Below are positions 42,617-51,355 of a stretch of 64,000 bases of DNA, in pieces. A program made the position numbers and the translations under genes. The notes below the pieces were generated by a model that searched no databases, had not been told where the DNA came from, and saw only the letters and a list, made by a program, of their open reading frames with translations. The number at the start of each line of letters is the position of its first letter. Position 1 is the stretch's first letter. The stretch comes from Halorubrum xinjiangense (GTDB lineage: Archaea; Halobacteriota; Halobacteria; Halobacteriales; Haloferacaceae), in NCBI RefSeq assembly GCF_900102375.1, contig NZ_FNBO01000007.1, positions 1 through 64,000 of the forward strand, written 5' to 3'.

Positions 42617-44161
42617 GTGACTGTGGCCTCAACGCTAATCGTGATCAACGTTACCGAGCGGCGAGAAGCGCTCCTCGCCGCGGCGGCCGGCGCGGCCGCG
42701 ATCGCCGGCTCGTACCTCGTCGCGGGGTGGACCCCATCGTTCGTCGTCAGGCCGGTCGACCAGACCGTCGTCAACCTGACGCCCGGACCGATCGTGACGG
42801 CGACGATCGAGACCCTCGGCGGCGCGGGCCACCTGATCCACATCGCGCTGGCGTTCGCGATCGTCGTCGGGCTATTCGGTGCGGTCGCGTTCGCGGGACT
42901 TCGGCTCGCCACGCGCACGGATCGGCGAGCGGTCGGCGCCGCGGTCGCGGGAGGGGGGTCCTGGCTGCTCGCCGCCGGCCTGACGGGCGTCTCGACGGGG
43001 GCGCTGGGCGCGGCGCTCCCCGCGGCGGCCGTCGTCGGGATCGGGTGGCTCCCCGCGTCCGCAACCCCGTCCGGAGGCGACACCCCCGCGGTGAGGGACG
43101 CACCGGCCGTCGTCGACGCGGTGCGCCGCCGGACCCTCGGCGTCGTCGCCGGGTCGCTCGGGTTCGTCGCCGCGACCGCGGTGGGGCGGCGCGCGCTCGC
43201 GTCGGACGACGAGCCCCTTCCCGACGCCCCGCGGTCGGAGGGCGCGGCCGCGCGGCTCGAGGAGCTCGACTCGTCCGCGCTGGCGTTCGAGAGCGCCGAC
43301 CTCCGGGGCATGGTGACGCCGATCGGCGAGTTCTACAACGTCGACATCGCGGAGTTCGACCCGGAGGTCACCGCGGACGAGTGGTCGCTGACGTTCACCG
43401 GCGAGACCGGCGGCGAGCGGACGATCGACTTCGACGAGCTGATCGATCGGCCCGTCGAGAACCGGGCGGTGACGCTGCGGTGCGTCGGGGAGGACCAGAA
43501 CGGACGCCGCATCGGCAACGCCGTCTGGACGGGGACGCCGATCCGCCCGCTGCTGGAGTCCGTGGACCCGCGGGGCGACTGCAACTGCGCCATGCTGCGC
43601 GGCGAGGACGGCTACTACGTCCAGTTCCCGGTCGACGTCCTCGCGGACGGGTTCCTCGCGTGGGGGATGAACGGGCGGGAGCTCCCGACCAGCCACGGCC
43701 ACCCGGTCCGGGTGCTGATCCCGGGCCACTGGGGCGAGACGAACGTGAAGTGGCTCTCGGAGATCGAGCTGCTGAACGTCGAGGAGGACGGCTACTGGGA
43801 GGAACGCGGCTGGGAGGGGACCGGCGAGGTGACGACAACCGCCAAGCTCTGGGACGAGGGGGTCACGGAGCTCGGCGACGGCCGGATCGAGCTCGCCGGC
43901 CACGCCTACGCCGGGACTCCCGGCGTCGAGCGCGTCGAGGTGTCGACCGACGGCGGGGACTCGTGGACCGACGCCGAACTCTCCGACCCGCTGCCCGACG
44001 CCGACGTCTGGCGGCAGTGGCGCCACGTCTTCGAGTCCGACGGGGAACACGAGGTCGTCGTCCGCGCGGTCGACGGCGCGGGGACGCTCCAGACCAGCGA
44101 GGAGTCGGGACCCGTCCCGACCGGCGCGTCGGGGTGGGTACGGCGGACGGTCGGGGAGTGA
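42617..44161 (+). CDS. Sulfite-oxidase-like molybdopterin oxidoreductase with N-terminal membrane domain
   Basis: A 514-residue protein. The first about 190 residues contain four to five membrane segments. The rest is a sulfite-oxidase-fold molybdenum domain: Cys289 in TLRCVGEDQNG is the molybdenum ligand, with HGHPVRVLIPGHWGETNVKWL, and a C-terminal dimerisation-type Ig domain (AYAGTPGVERVEVSTDGGDS). Natural substrates for this branch are not known; sulfite, sulfoxides or other oxo-transfer substrates are possible. The start is GTG at 42617, directly after tandem repeats. Confidence 0.87.
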   Translation: MTVASTLIVINVTERREALLAAAAGAAAIAGSYLVAGWTPSFVVRPVDQTVVNLTPGPIVTATIETLGGAGHLIHIALAFAIVVGLFGAVAFAGLRLATRTDRRAVGAAVAGGGSWLLAAGLTGVSTGALGAALPAAAVVGIGWLPASATPSGGDTPAVRDAPAVVDAVRRRTLGVVAGSLGFVAATAVGRRALASDDEPLPDAPRSEGAAARLEELDSSALAFESADLRGMVTPIGEFYNVDIAEFDPEVTADEWSLTFTGETGGERTIDFDELIDRPVENRAVTLRCVGEDQNGRRIGNAVWTGTPIRPLLESVDPRGDCNCAMLRGEDGYYVQFPVDVLADGFLAWGMNGRELPTSHGHPVRVLIPGHWGETNVKWLSEIELLNVEEDGYWEERGWEGTGEVTTTAKLWDEGVTELGDGRIELAGHAYAGTPGVERVEVSTDGGDSWTDAELSDPLPDADVWRQWRHVFESDGEHEVVVRAVDGAGTLQTSEESGPVPTGASGWVRRTVGE

Positions 44162-44183
44162 GCGGTCGGCGCGGCGACGGCGT

Positions 44184-45602
44184 TCAAGAGAGCTGATCGC
44201 CGACGACCCGGTCCGCCTCGGCGAGGAACGCGTCGCGCTGGTCGATCGGAATGGTCGCGCCGGCGGCCACGTCGTGCCCGCCGCCGTCGCCCCCGACGGC
44301 CTGGCTCGCTTCGCGCATCGCCGTCGAGAGGTCGAGCCCCCGTCGGACGAGGGCGTGCGAGCCGCGCGAGGACACCTTCAGCTCCTCGGCGTTCTCCTCC
44401 GCGAACGCGATCACCGGCTTCGAGCGGTCGACGGCCGGGGATCCGATCGCCATGCCGGCGACGATGCCGACGATGGTCTCGCGGATGCGCGACCCCGCGT
44501 CGAACCACTGGAGGTGGTCCTCGTGGGTGACGCCCTCGTTTTTGACCCACTGGAGCCCCTCGGAGAGGTTTCGGCGGTGGGTGCGGAGCAGCCGGCGCGC
44601 CTCCGCGAGCGCGTCGCCGCGGTCGCCGAGACACACCGCGAGGCCGACGTCGCCGCGCTCGTAGCGCGCGGTCGCGTTGAGCAGCGTGGAGAACTCGCTG
44701 ACGTCGCGCAGTTCGGTTCCGGGCTCCTCGTCGACGAGCGTGTAGGAGGTGCCGGCGAGCGCCTCGATCCGTTCCGACGGGACGCCCGAGGCAACCGCGC
44801 GGCGCATCAGCGCCGACGCCAGGGTCTGCCGCTCCTCAGCGTCGAGGTCGACCCAGCGCCGCCACTCCCCGTCGCGTTTCACGTCGACGTCGAGCTCGGT
44901 GAGGAAGGATATTGCCCCCGCCTCGTCGTTCGAGATCCCCGGGATCTTCACGTCGGAGGCGTACTCCAAGAGCTTCGGGAGCGGGCGGGTTTGTCTGCCG
45001 TACAGGTCGAGGTCGGTCCGGGCCTCGAGGACGCCGGCGTCGACGCCGTCGGCGACGATCGACTCGTTGGCGCCGACGAGGCCGCCGTCGGAGTTCTGCA
45101 TGTCGCCGACCGCGCCGACGACCGCCAGCGCGGCGAGGTCGCGGTTGTCGCCGTCGGGGCCCTCCAGCGCGCGGGCGAGGAGGTAGCTCGTCCCGGCGCC
45201 GGAGAGTTCGCTCGCGCCGTCGATCCCCTCCAGCAGGGGGTTGAGGTGGTACCGCGTGTCGCGGTCGGCGGGCTGGTGGTGGTCGGCGATGACGGGGACG
45301 AAGTCGCCGCGGTCCTCGTGGTCGGCGATGACGTCGAGCTGGCCGGAGCCGAAGTCGGTAAAGAGCGCGACGTCGAACTCGCGGGCGGCGAGGCCGGCGA
45401 TCGAGTCGGCGTCCAGCTGCTTCTCGAAGACGACCTCGTGGTCGATCCCGGCCCGGGCGAGCGCGGTGGACGCGATCGCGGCGCTCGTGATCCCGTCGGC
45501 GTCGATATGCGAGGCGAGCAGCACCCGACCGGCCTCGCGTAGACGGTCGGCGCAGTCAGTCGCGCGGTCGGCGAGGTCGGGAACTGGGGCGGCGACTGCC
45601 AT
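44184..45602 (-). CDS. recJ: RecJ-like DHH-family single-strand exonuclease/phosphoesterase
   Basis: A 472-residue DHH-DHHA1 protein. The DHH-domain metal motifs are LLASHIDADGITSAAI (about residues 33-48), ALFTDFGSGQ and VIADHHQPADRDT; the DHHA1 domain ends with AVGGDGGGHDVAAGATI. In archaea such proteins act as RecJ-type exonucleases, some tied to GINS in the replisome (GAN), and are not easily separated by eye. The ATG at 45602 is preferred to a GTG two codons upstream. Confidence 0.87.
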   Translation of the reverse strand: MAVAAPVPDLADRATDCADRLREAGRVLLASHIDADGITSAAIASTALARAGIDHEVVFEKQLDADSIAGLAAREFDVALFTDFGSGQLDVIADHEDRGDFVPVIADHHQPADRDTRYHLNPLLEGIDGASELSGAGTSYLLARALEGPDGDNRDLAALAVVGAVGDMQNSDGGLVGANESIVADGVDAGVLEARTDLDLYGRQTRPLPKLLEYASDVKIPGISNDEAGAISFLTELDVDVKRDGEWRRWVDLDAEERQTLASALMRRAVASGVPSERIEALAGTSYTLVDEEPGTELRDVSEFSTLLNATARYERGDVGLAVCLGDRGDALAEARRLLRTHRRNLSEGLQWVKNEGVTHEDHLQWFDAGSRIRETIVGIVAGMAIGSPAVDRSKPVIAFAEENAEELKVSSRGSHALVRRGLDLSTAMREASQAVGGDGGGHDVAAGATIPIDQRDAFLAEADRVVGDQLS

Positions 45603-45747
45603 TACCACCGGTTGGCGCCCGATCGGTCATAAACGCACGCTTCGGCAGGACGGGCGCGGACCGGCGCGGCGGCGGCGACTCCGGAGCGCCGCCGGCCCAG
45701 CGCGTCCGCGGCGCCGCCGAAGGGGCATCAATTGCCGTAACTGACAG

Positions 45748-45754
45748 TTATAGA
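45748..45754 (+). promoter_or_regulatory. TATA-like box of metY-metX
   Basis: GTTATAG lies 27-33 nt before the metY ATG. Confidence 0.4.
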
Positions 45755-45780
45755 AGTACGGAGTCGTATGAGCAACAAAC

Positions 45781-47079
45781 ATGACACGTGGGTTCACCAC
45801 CCGGAGTCTCCACGCCGGCACCGAGCCCGATTCGGCCACCGGCGCCCGCGCCACGCCGATCCACCAGACCACGTCGTACGTCTTCGACGACGCGGACACG
45901 GCGGCGGAGCTGTACGCGCTCCGGGCGGAGGGGCACATCTACTCCCGGCTGTCGAACCCGACGGTGAACGTCTTGGAGGACCGGATCGCCGACCTCTCCG
46001 GCGGGTCGGACGCGGTCGCGACCGGATCGGGGATGGCCGCGTTCGACGCGATCACGACCGTCCTGGCGAGCGCGGGCGACAACGTTGTCGCCAGCTCGGA
46101 GATGTACGGCGGCACGGCCGCGTACCTCACCAGCATCGCGGACCGCCGCGGGATCGAGGCGCGGCTGGTCGACACGCTCGATTACGAGGCGTACGCGGAC
46201 GCGGTCGACGACGACACCGCGTTCGTCCACGTCGAGACGATCGCGAACCCCTCGCTCGTCACGCCCGACTTCGAGCGGCTCGCCGAGATCGCCCACGAGC
46301 ACGCGGTCCCCCTCGTGGTCGACAACACGTTCGCGACGCCGTACTGCTGTCGCCCGTTCGAACACGGCGCGGACGTCGTCTGGGAGTCGACGACGAAGTG
46401 GATCACGGGCAACGGCACCACCGTCGGCGGAGTGGTTATCGACGGCGGGCAGTTCCCGTGGGACCACCCCGACGCCGACTACGACGAGCTCGACGGCGAG
46501 TCGCCGGCCTATCCCATCGACTTCGTCGAGCAGTTCGGCGACGCCGCGTTCGCCAACGTCGTTCGCCAGCGCGGCGTGCGCCCGACCGGCGGCCAGCAGT
46601 CGCCCTTCGACGCGTGGCAGACGATCCAGGGGCTCAACACGCTCCCGCTGCGGATGGAGCGCCACTGCGAGAACGCGCGGCGAGTGGCCGAGTTCCTCCG
46701 CGAGGACGACCGCGTCGACTGGGTGAGCTACCCCGGGTTCGATGACCACCGGAGTCACGACAACGCCGCGGAGTACCTCGACGGCTTCGGCGGGATGGTC
46801 ACCTTCGGCGTCGACGGCGGGTACGAGGCGGCGAAGGCGTTCTGCGAGTCGGTCGAGCTGACGAGCTTCCTCGCGAACATCGGCGACGCGAAGACGCTCG
46901 TCATCCACCCGGCCTCCACGACGCACGCGCAGATGGACGAGGAGCAACAGCGGCTCGCCGGCGTCTACCCGGAGATGCTCCGGCTCTCGGTGGGGATCGA
47001 GGACGACGACGACGTGATCGCCGACCTCGACGCGGGGCTGGCCGCGGGTGAGCGCGCCGCGGGGGGAGGGGAGGTGTGA
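45781..47079 (+). CDS. metY: O-acetylhomoserine sulfhydrylase (MetY)
   Basis: A 432-residue PLP enzyme of the Cys/Met metabolism family. The PLP lysine is Lys206 in [13 protein letters not shown], with [17 protein letters not shown] and [10 protein letters not shown] around the cofactor. It makes homocysteine from O-acetylhomoserine and sulfide. It is longer than cystathionine gamma-lyases and includes the insert ([16 protein letters not shown]) typical of O-acetylhomoserine sulfhydrylases. The next gene, 4 nt downstream, is metX, which provides its substrate. Confidence 0.93.
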   Translation: MTRGFTTRSLHAGTEPDSATGARATPIHQTTSYVFDDADTAAELYALRAEGHIYSRLSNPTVNVLEDRIADLSGGSDAVATGSGMAAFDAITTVLASAGDNVVASSEMYGGTAAYLTSIADRRGIEARLVDTLDYEAYADAVDDDTAFVHVETIANPSLVTPDFERLAEIAHEHAVPLVVDNTFATPYCCRPFEHGADVVWESTTKWITGNGTTVGGVVIDGGQFPWDHPDADYDELDGESPAYPIDFVEQFGDAAFANVVRQRGVRPTGGQQSPFDAWQTIQGLNTLPLRMERHCENARRVAEFLREDDRVDWVSYPGFDDHRSHDNAAEYLDGFGGMVTFGVDGGYEAAKAFCESVELTSFLANIGDAKTLVIHPASTTHAQMDEEQQRLAGVYPEMLRLSVGIEDDDDVIADLDAGLAAGERAAGGGEV

Positions 47080-47083
47080 ACCG

Positions 47084-48382
47084 ATGAGCGCCGTCCCGAC
47101 CGATCACGGCGTCGCCTCGCTCGGCGAGTTCACCTTCGAGTGCGGGCAGTCGGTCCCCGACTTCGAGGTCGCCTACGAGACCCACGGCGAGTTCGACGGC
47201 GACAACGTCGTGCTGGTCTGTCACGCGCTCACCGGCAGTCAGAACGTCGCGCGGTCGCCAGAGCCGGAACGCGACGCCGAGACCACCGGGGCCGGGCAGG
47301 CGGGGCAGGCCCGCGCGTGGTGGGACGACGTCGTCGGCCCGGGGAAGGCGATCGACACGACCGAGTACTACGTCGTCTGCGCGAACGTCCCCGGCTCCTG
47401 TTACGGGACGACGGGCCCGGCCAGCGAGCGGCCCGCGGACCTGGACCTGCGCGAGGAGCCGGACCACGACCGCTGGGGCACCGCGTTCCCGCCGGTCCAG
47501 GTCGAGGACTGGGCGCGCGCGCAGCGGCGCCTGCTCGACCACCTCGGCGTGGGGCGACTTCGAGCGGTCGTCGGCGGGAGCGTCGGCGGGATGAACGCCT
47601 TAGAGTGGGCGAAGCGGTACCCGGACGACGTCGACCGCGTGGTCGCCATCGCGACCGCCGGGCGCCTCGACGCGCAGTGCCTCGCGCTCGACGCGGTCGC
47701 GCGCCGCGCCATCCGCGCCGACGCGGATTGGAACAGGGGGAACTACTACGGCGACGACCGGCCCGACCCGACAGAGGGGCTCGCCATCGCCCGCCAGATC
47801 GGGCACATCATGTACCTCTCGAAGGCGTCGATGGAGCGGAAGTTCGGGCGGCGGTCGGCCGGCCGCGACTCCCTGACGCGAGAGGACGGTGACCTGGGCC
47901 TGCCGCCGGAGCCGACGGCCGGCTTCTTCCCGTACCGCGAGGTGGAGTCGTACCTCGACTACCAGGCAGAGGGGTTCGGCGACCGCTTCGACGCGAACAG
48001 CTACCTCTACCTCACGCGCGCGATGGACGAGTACGACCTCGCCGCGGGCCACGGAAACGACGCCGACGCGCTCGCCGCCTTCGAGGGCGAGACCCTCCTC
48101 GTGAGCTTCACCGCCGACTGGCACTTCACCGTCGAGCAGTCCGCCTCCCTCGCGGACGCTTTCCGCGAGGTCGACGTGCCGGTCGCGCACCACGTGGTCG
48201 ACTCCGACCACGGCCACGACGCGTTCCTCGTCGAGCCGGAACACGTTGGCCCACCGGTCCGCGACTTCCTCGCGGACGGCGTCGACGGCCGCGCCGTCTC
48301 CGACGAGGGCGGCGACGACGGCGACGACCCCCGACCGGATTCCGACCACGCGCCCGTCCACGCGAGCCTGTTTCGGGGGTAG
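47084..48382 (+). CDS. metX: Homoserine O-acetyltransferase MetX
   Basis: A 432-residue alpha/beta hydrolase-fold enzyme. The nucleophile is Ser166 in [13 protein letters not shown], and the catalytic His is in [10 protein letters not shown], with an Asp at [20 protein letters not shown] supplies the oxyanion region and the [11 protein letters not shown]-like [13 protein letters not shown] is typical. It transfers acetyl from acetyl-CoA to homoserine. The C-terminal about 40 residues are an acidic extension. Four nt after metY, so the two form an operon. Confidence 0.94.
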   Translation: MSAVPTDHGVASLGEFTFECGQSVPDFEVAYETHGEFDGDNVVLVCHALTGSQNVARSPEPERDAETTGAGQAGQARAWWDDVVGPGKAIDTTEYYVVCANVPGSCYGTTGPASERPADLDLREEPDHDRWGTAFPPVQVEDWARAQRRLLDHLGVGRLRAVVGGSVGGMNALEWAKRYPDDVDRVVAIATAGRLDAQCLALDAVARRAIRADADWNRGNYYGDDRPDPTEGLAIARQIGHIMYLSKASMERKFGRRSAGRDSLTREDGDLGLPPEPTAGFFPYREVESYLDYQAEGFGDRFDANSYLYLTRAMDEYDLAAGHGNDADALAAFEGETLLVSFTADWHFTVEQSASLADAFREVDVPVAHHVVDSDHGHDAFLVEPEHVGPPVRDFLADGVDGRAVSDEGGDDGDDPRPDSDHAPVHASLFRG

Positions 48383-48390
48383 GAAGCACC

Positions 48391-48790
48391 CTTTTAAATA
48401 GCATCTGTGCGGTGGCGCGTGCCGATGAGCGCCGCACCGCGGCGCGAATCGCACGCGCGAGGGAGTCGGTGGTCCGGAGCGAAGCGGAGGACCACCGACG
48501 AGGCTGGGGAGGCGTGAGGCTGCGGTGCTGTGCGGTGCGGGGCGGGACTCGAAGGGGCAGCCGCGAGGCGGTGTTCTCCGCGGTAGCAGCTACGTATTGC
48601 CGAGCGGCTGGGGCTTCGGCGGTGTTCGTGTCGATCTGCTGTTTATAAGAACCACCTTCGTACGGCCGAGCGGCTGGGGCTTCGGTGGCGTTCGACATCG
48701 ATCCACCAGCAGCAGTTTATAAGCGATCAGCTGAGACTTCGACGGCGTTCGCCGGCCACCCACAGTCGCCCATTTATAAACGATCGGTCG
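48391..48790 (+). repeat. Structured non-coding repeat element, copy 2
   Basis: Begins with TTTTAAATA at 48392-48400, 9 nt after the metX stop. Stem I: GCGCGTGC (48415-48422) with GCACGCGC (48451-48458). Stem II: GTCGGTGGTCC (48464-48474) with GGACCACCGAC (48489-48499), perfect over 11 bp. Linker AGGCTGGGGAGGCGTGAGG at 48501-48519 and CGGGACTCGAAGGGGCAGCC near 48543. The third hairpin is shortened: CCGCG and CGCGG enclose only about 13 nt, instead of the long arm of the other copies. Tail modules GCGGCTGGGGCTTCGG at 48604 and 48670, a diverged one at 48725; TTTATAA at 48642, 48716 and 48773. Confidence 0.83.
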
Positions 48791-48810
48791 AGGCGGGACA
48801 CGCGTTCCCC

Positions 48811-48860
48811 AATTATTCGTGAAGATTCACGATCAATCATGAGAACGTTCATAATTCTCG
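48811..48860 (+). promoter_or_regulatory. Palindromic operator-like sites upstream of the acyl-CoA synthetase
   Basis: CGTGAA-GA-TTCACG (48818-48831) is an inverted repeat with 6-bp arms, and GAACGTTC (48843-48850) is an 8-bp palindrome inside GAGAA-N9-TTCTC (48841-48859). They lie 30-60 nt before the ATG at 48880, where a repressor would overlap the promoter. Unlike the GC-rich neighbourhood, this stretch is AT-rich. Confidence 0.45.
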
Positions 48861-48879
48861 CCCACGTGGTGTGTGAGGT

Positions 48880-50532
48880 ATGCCAGGCGGACACGCTCAG
48901 ACCCTGCGACCGTTCATGTGGCGTGCGGAACGACTGTACCCGGACACGGAGATCGTCTCGCGCACCCACGAGGGGCGCACCCGGCACACGTACGCCGAGT
49001 ACGCCGGCCGGACCGCACAGCTGGCGAACGCCTTAGACGACTACGGGATCGAGCGCGGCGACCGCGTCGCGACGTTCTGCTGGAACCACACGCGGCACTT
49101 TGAGACGTACTTCGGCGTCCCGAACACGGGCGCGCAGCTCCACACGATCAACCCGCTGCTGCCCGACGAACACATCCAGTACATCGTCGACGACGCCGAC
49201 GACGAGATCATCTTCGTCGACCCGTCGCTTGCCGAGAAGATCGCGGGCGCCGCGGAGAGCGCCGAAGAGTTCGAGGACGTCGACTTCGTCGCCATGGGCT
49301 CGGACGGGATCGACGCGCTCGACGCGCCCGCCTACGAGGAGTTCATCGCGGACCACTCGACGGAGTACGACTGGCCCGACCTCGACGGGGACCAGCCCGC
49401 CGGCCTCTGTTACACCTCCGGCACGACGGGGAAGCCGAAGGGCGTCGAGTACACCCAGTCGATGCTGTGGAGCCACACGATGGCCTCCCAGACGCCGCAG
49501 GGGATTCCGATGGAGGACTCCGACGTCGTCATGCCGGTCGTTCCCATGTTCCACGTGAACGCGTGGGGGATGCCGTTCACCGCGGCCGCCGCTGGCGCGA
49601 AGCACGTCTACCCCGGCCCCTCGCCCGATCCCGCGGACCTCGCAGCGCTGATCGAAGAGGAGGGCGTGACGATCTCGGCGGGCGTCCCGACGGTGTGGCT
49701 CGGGCTCCGCGAGTACATCGATGCCGGGAACGACGTCGACCTCTCGACGCTCGACACCGTGATCATCGGCGGCGCGGCCGCGCCGCAGGCGCTGATCGAG
49801 TGGTACGACGAGCGCGACGTCGAGGTGCTCCACGCGTGGGGGATGACCGAGCTCTCGCCGATCGGCACCGTCTCGCACCTCAAAGACGACCTGCGCGACG
49901 CGGACTACGACACGCAGGTGAACAAGCGCGCGAAGCAGGGGCTCGTCGCCCCCGGCTTAGAGTTCGAGGTCATCGACGAGGACGGCGAGGAGGTGCCGTG
50001 GAACGGCGAGGACTTCGGCGAACTCCGGGTCCGCGGCCCGTGGGTGACGAAGGAGTACTTCAAGCGCCCGGAGGCCAACGAGGCGGAGTTCGTCGACGGC
50101 TGGCTGAAGACCGGCGACGTGGTCACCGTCGACGAGGACGGCTACATGCAACTCGTCGACCGGACGAAAGACGTGATCAAGTCCGGCGGCGAGTGGATCT
50201 CCAGCGTCGAGTTAGAGAACGCGATCATGGCCTACGACGGCGTCAGCGAGGCGGCCGTCGTCGGCGTGCCCCACGAGCGCTGGCAGGAGCGCCCCGTCGC
50301 GTTCGTCGTCGTGGCGGACGGCGTCGACCGCGAGGAGATCGTCGAGCGGATCGAGACCGGCCTCCGCGAGGAGTACCCCAAGTGGTGGGTGCCGGACGCG
50401 GTGGAGTTCATCGACGAGGTGCCCAAGACCGCTACCGGGAAGTTCTCGAAGAAGGACCTCCGCGAGCAGTACGGCGACCAGTCGCTCGTCGACGGGGCAG
50501 TACCGGAAGACGACGCGCCCGAAGAGGAGTAA
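48880..50532 (+). CDS. AMP-forming acyl-CoA synthetase (long/medium-chain type)
   Basis: A 550-residue ANL-superfamily ligase. The P-loop-like motif is CYTSGTTGKPKGVEYT, followed by the adenylation motif HAWGMTELSPIGTVS, then GWLKTGDVVTVDEDGYM, the hinge VDRTKDVIKSGGEWIS and the C-terminal lysine motif KTATGKFSKKDL. It activates a carboxylic acid with ATP and CoA, probably a fatty or branched acid. It is preceded by palindromic sites that suggest regulation by acyl-CoA or nutrient state. The ATG at 48880 begins the conserved TLRPFMWRAERLYP segment. Confidence 0.93.
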   Translation: MPGGHAQTLRPFMWRAERLYPDTEIVSRTHEGRTRHTYAEYAGRTAQLANALDDYGIERGDRVATFCWNHTRHFETYFGVPNTGAQLHTINPLLPDEHIQYIVDDADDEIIFVDPSLAEKIAGAAESAEEFEDVDFVAMGSDGIDALDAPAYEEFIADHSTEYDWPDLDGDQPAGLCYTSGTTGKPKGVEYTQSMLWSHTMASQTPQGIPMEDSDVVMPVVPMFHVNAWGMPFTAAAAGAKHVYPGPSPDPADLAALIEEEGVTISAGVPTVWLGLREYIDAGNDVDLSTLDTVIIGGAAAPQALIEWYDERDVEVLHAWGMTELSPIGTVSHLKDDLRDADYDTQVNKRAKQGLVAPGLEFEVIDEDGEEVPWNGEDFGELRVRGPWVTKEYFKRPEANEAEFVDGWLKTGDVVTVDEDGYMQLVDRTKDVIKSGGEWISSVELENAIMAYDGVSEAAVVGVPHERWQERPVAFVVVADGVDREEIVERIETGLREEYPKWWVPDAVEFIDEVPKTATGKFSKKDLREQYGDQSLVDGAVPEDDAPEEE

Positions 50533-50572
50533 CGCGGACGCGAACGCCGCCGTCGGTCGTCAGGCCGTTTTT

Positions 50573-51040
50573 TCAGTCGTCGCGGTCGCCGATGACCCAC
50601 TTGTGCGAGTAGCTCTCGCCGCACGTACAGTGGGCGTACGCGTGGACCACGTCGCCCTCGGCGTAGAGGCCGCCGACCTCCTCGTTTTGCGCCTCCGCGA
50701 ACGCGAAGACGAACCGGATGTCGTGGTCGTTGTCGGGACCCTCATCTGTGTCCTCCCCGTCGTCCGCGTCGGCCGCGAACGGGCACGCCCCGTCGTCGAG
50801 GGTGCGCGCGATCTCGCCTTCGGCCCCCATCGCGGTCTTCGCGAACTCCATCGCGCCCATCCCGGTGCCGGCCTGGAACGCGGACCGCCCGGTCTCGCCG
50901 TCGAGGATCAGCCGAACGCCGCCGTCGGTCTCGGTGCCGACCTCGCGCAGCCGGGAGTCGTCGTCGAGGTACGCGTCGCTCACGTAGAAGACCACGTCGT
51001 CGAGCCGCTCGCCCGCGAGGAACTCGTCGAGGTTGCTCAT
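50573..51040 (-). CDS. Haloarchaeal conserved protein (DUF5807-like) with C-terminal CTCGES motif
   Basis: A 155-residue acidic protein beginning MSNLDEFLAGERLDDVVFYV, the pattern I recall for DUF5807. A conserved AHAHCTC-type ending (YAHCTCGESYSHKWVIG) holds a His/Cys cluster that could bind metal. The middle (residues 95-115) is very acidic. Convergent with the acyl-CoA synthetase. Function unknown. The long frame upstream is a shadow of Hef. Confidence 0.78.
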   Translation of the reverse strand: MSNLDEFLAGERLDDVVFYVSDAYLDDDSRLREVGTETDGGVRLILDGETGRSAFQAGTGMGAMEFAKTAMGAEGEIARTLDDGACPFAADADDGEDTDEGPDNDHDIRFVFAFAEAQNEEVGGLYAEGDVVHAYAHCTCGESYSHKWVIGDRDD

Positions 51041-51167
51041 GCCGGCCGGAGGCGCGTGAGCGGTAAAAGGCGTGCGTGTCGGGCCGAGCGGATCCGATCC
51101 GTTCCGCGGCCGATCGAGGACGCCGCGCGCCCGAGTCGATGGTAAATCATGTAGAATTGGGGTAACT

Positions 51168-51174
51168 GTTAATA
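51168..51174 (+). promoter_or_regulatory. TATA-like box of the 34-residue gene
   Basis: GTTAATA lies 25-31 nt before the ATG at 51199. Confidence 0.4.
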
Positions 51175-51198
51175 CGCACCACGGAGATCCGTCGCGTG

Positions 51199-51303
51199 AT
51201 GAGCACGCAGACCAGATCCGGCGACCGGCTCGCGGAGTGGGCGCAGCTGGTCGACGAGGACGTCCCGGAGGAGCTCCGAGAGGAGCGCTCGACCGACGGA
51301 TAA
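51199..51303 (+). CDS. 34-residue small protein upstream of hef
   Basis: A short gene, ATG at 51199 to TAA at 51301-51303, encoding a 34-residue acidic, probably helical peptide (DRLAEWAQLVDEDVPEEL within it). A TATA-like box 25-31 nt upstream gives a leaderless transcript, and the next gene, hef, starts 52 nt after. Its codon positions look typical of the genome. No family is recognised. Expression is inferred, not shown. Confidence 0.5.
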   Translation: MSTQTRSGDRLAEWAQLVDEDVPEELREERSTDG

Positions 51304-51355
51304 CTTTCACCCCGCTTCGGGAAGGCTTTAGGCCGAAGGCGGCGAAGCACCGCCG

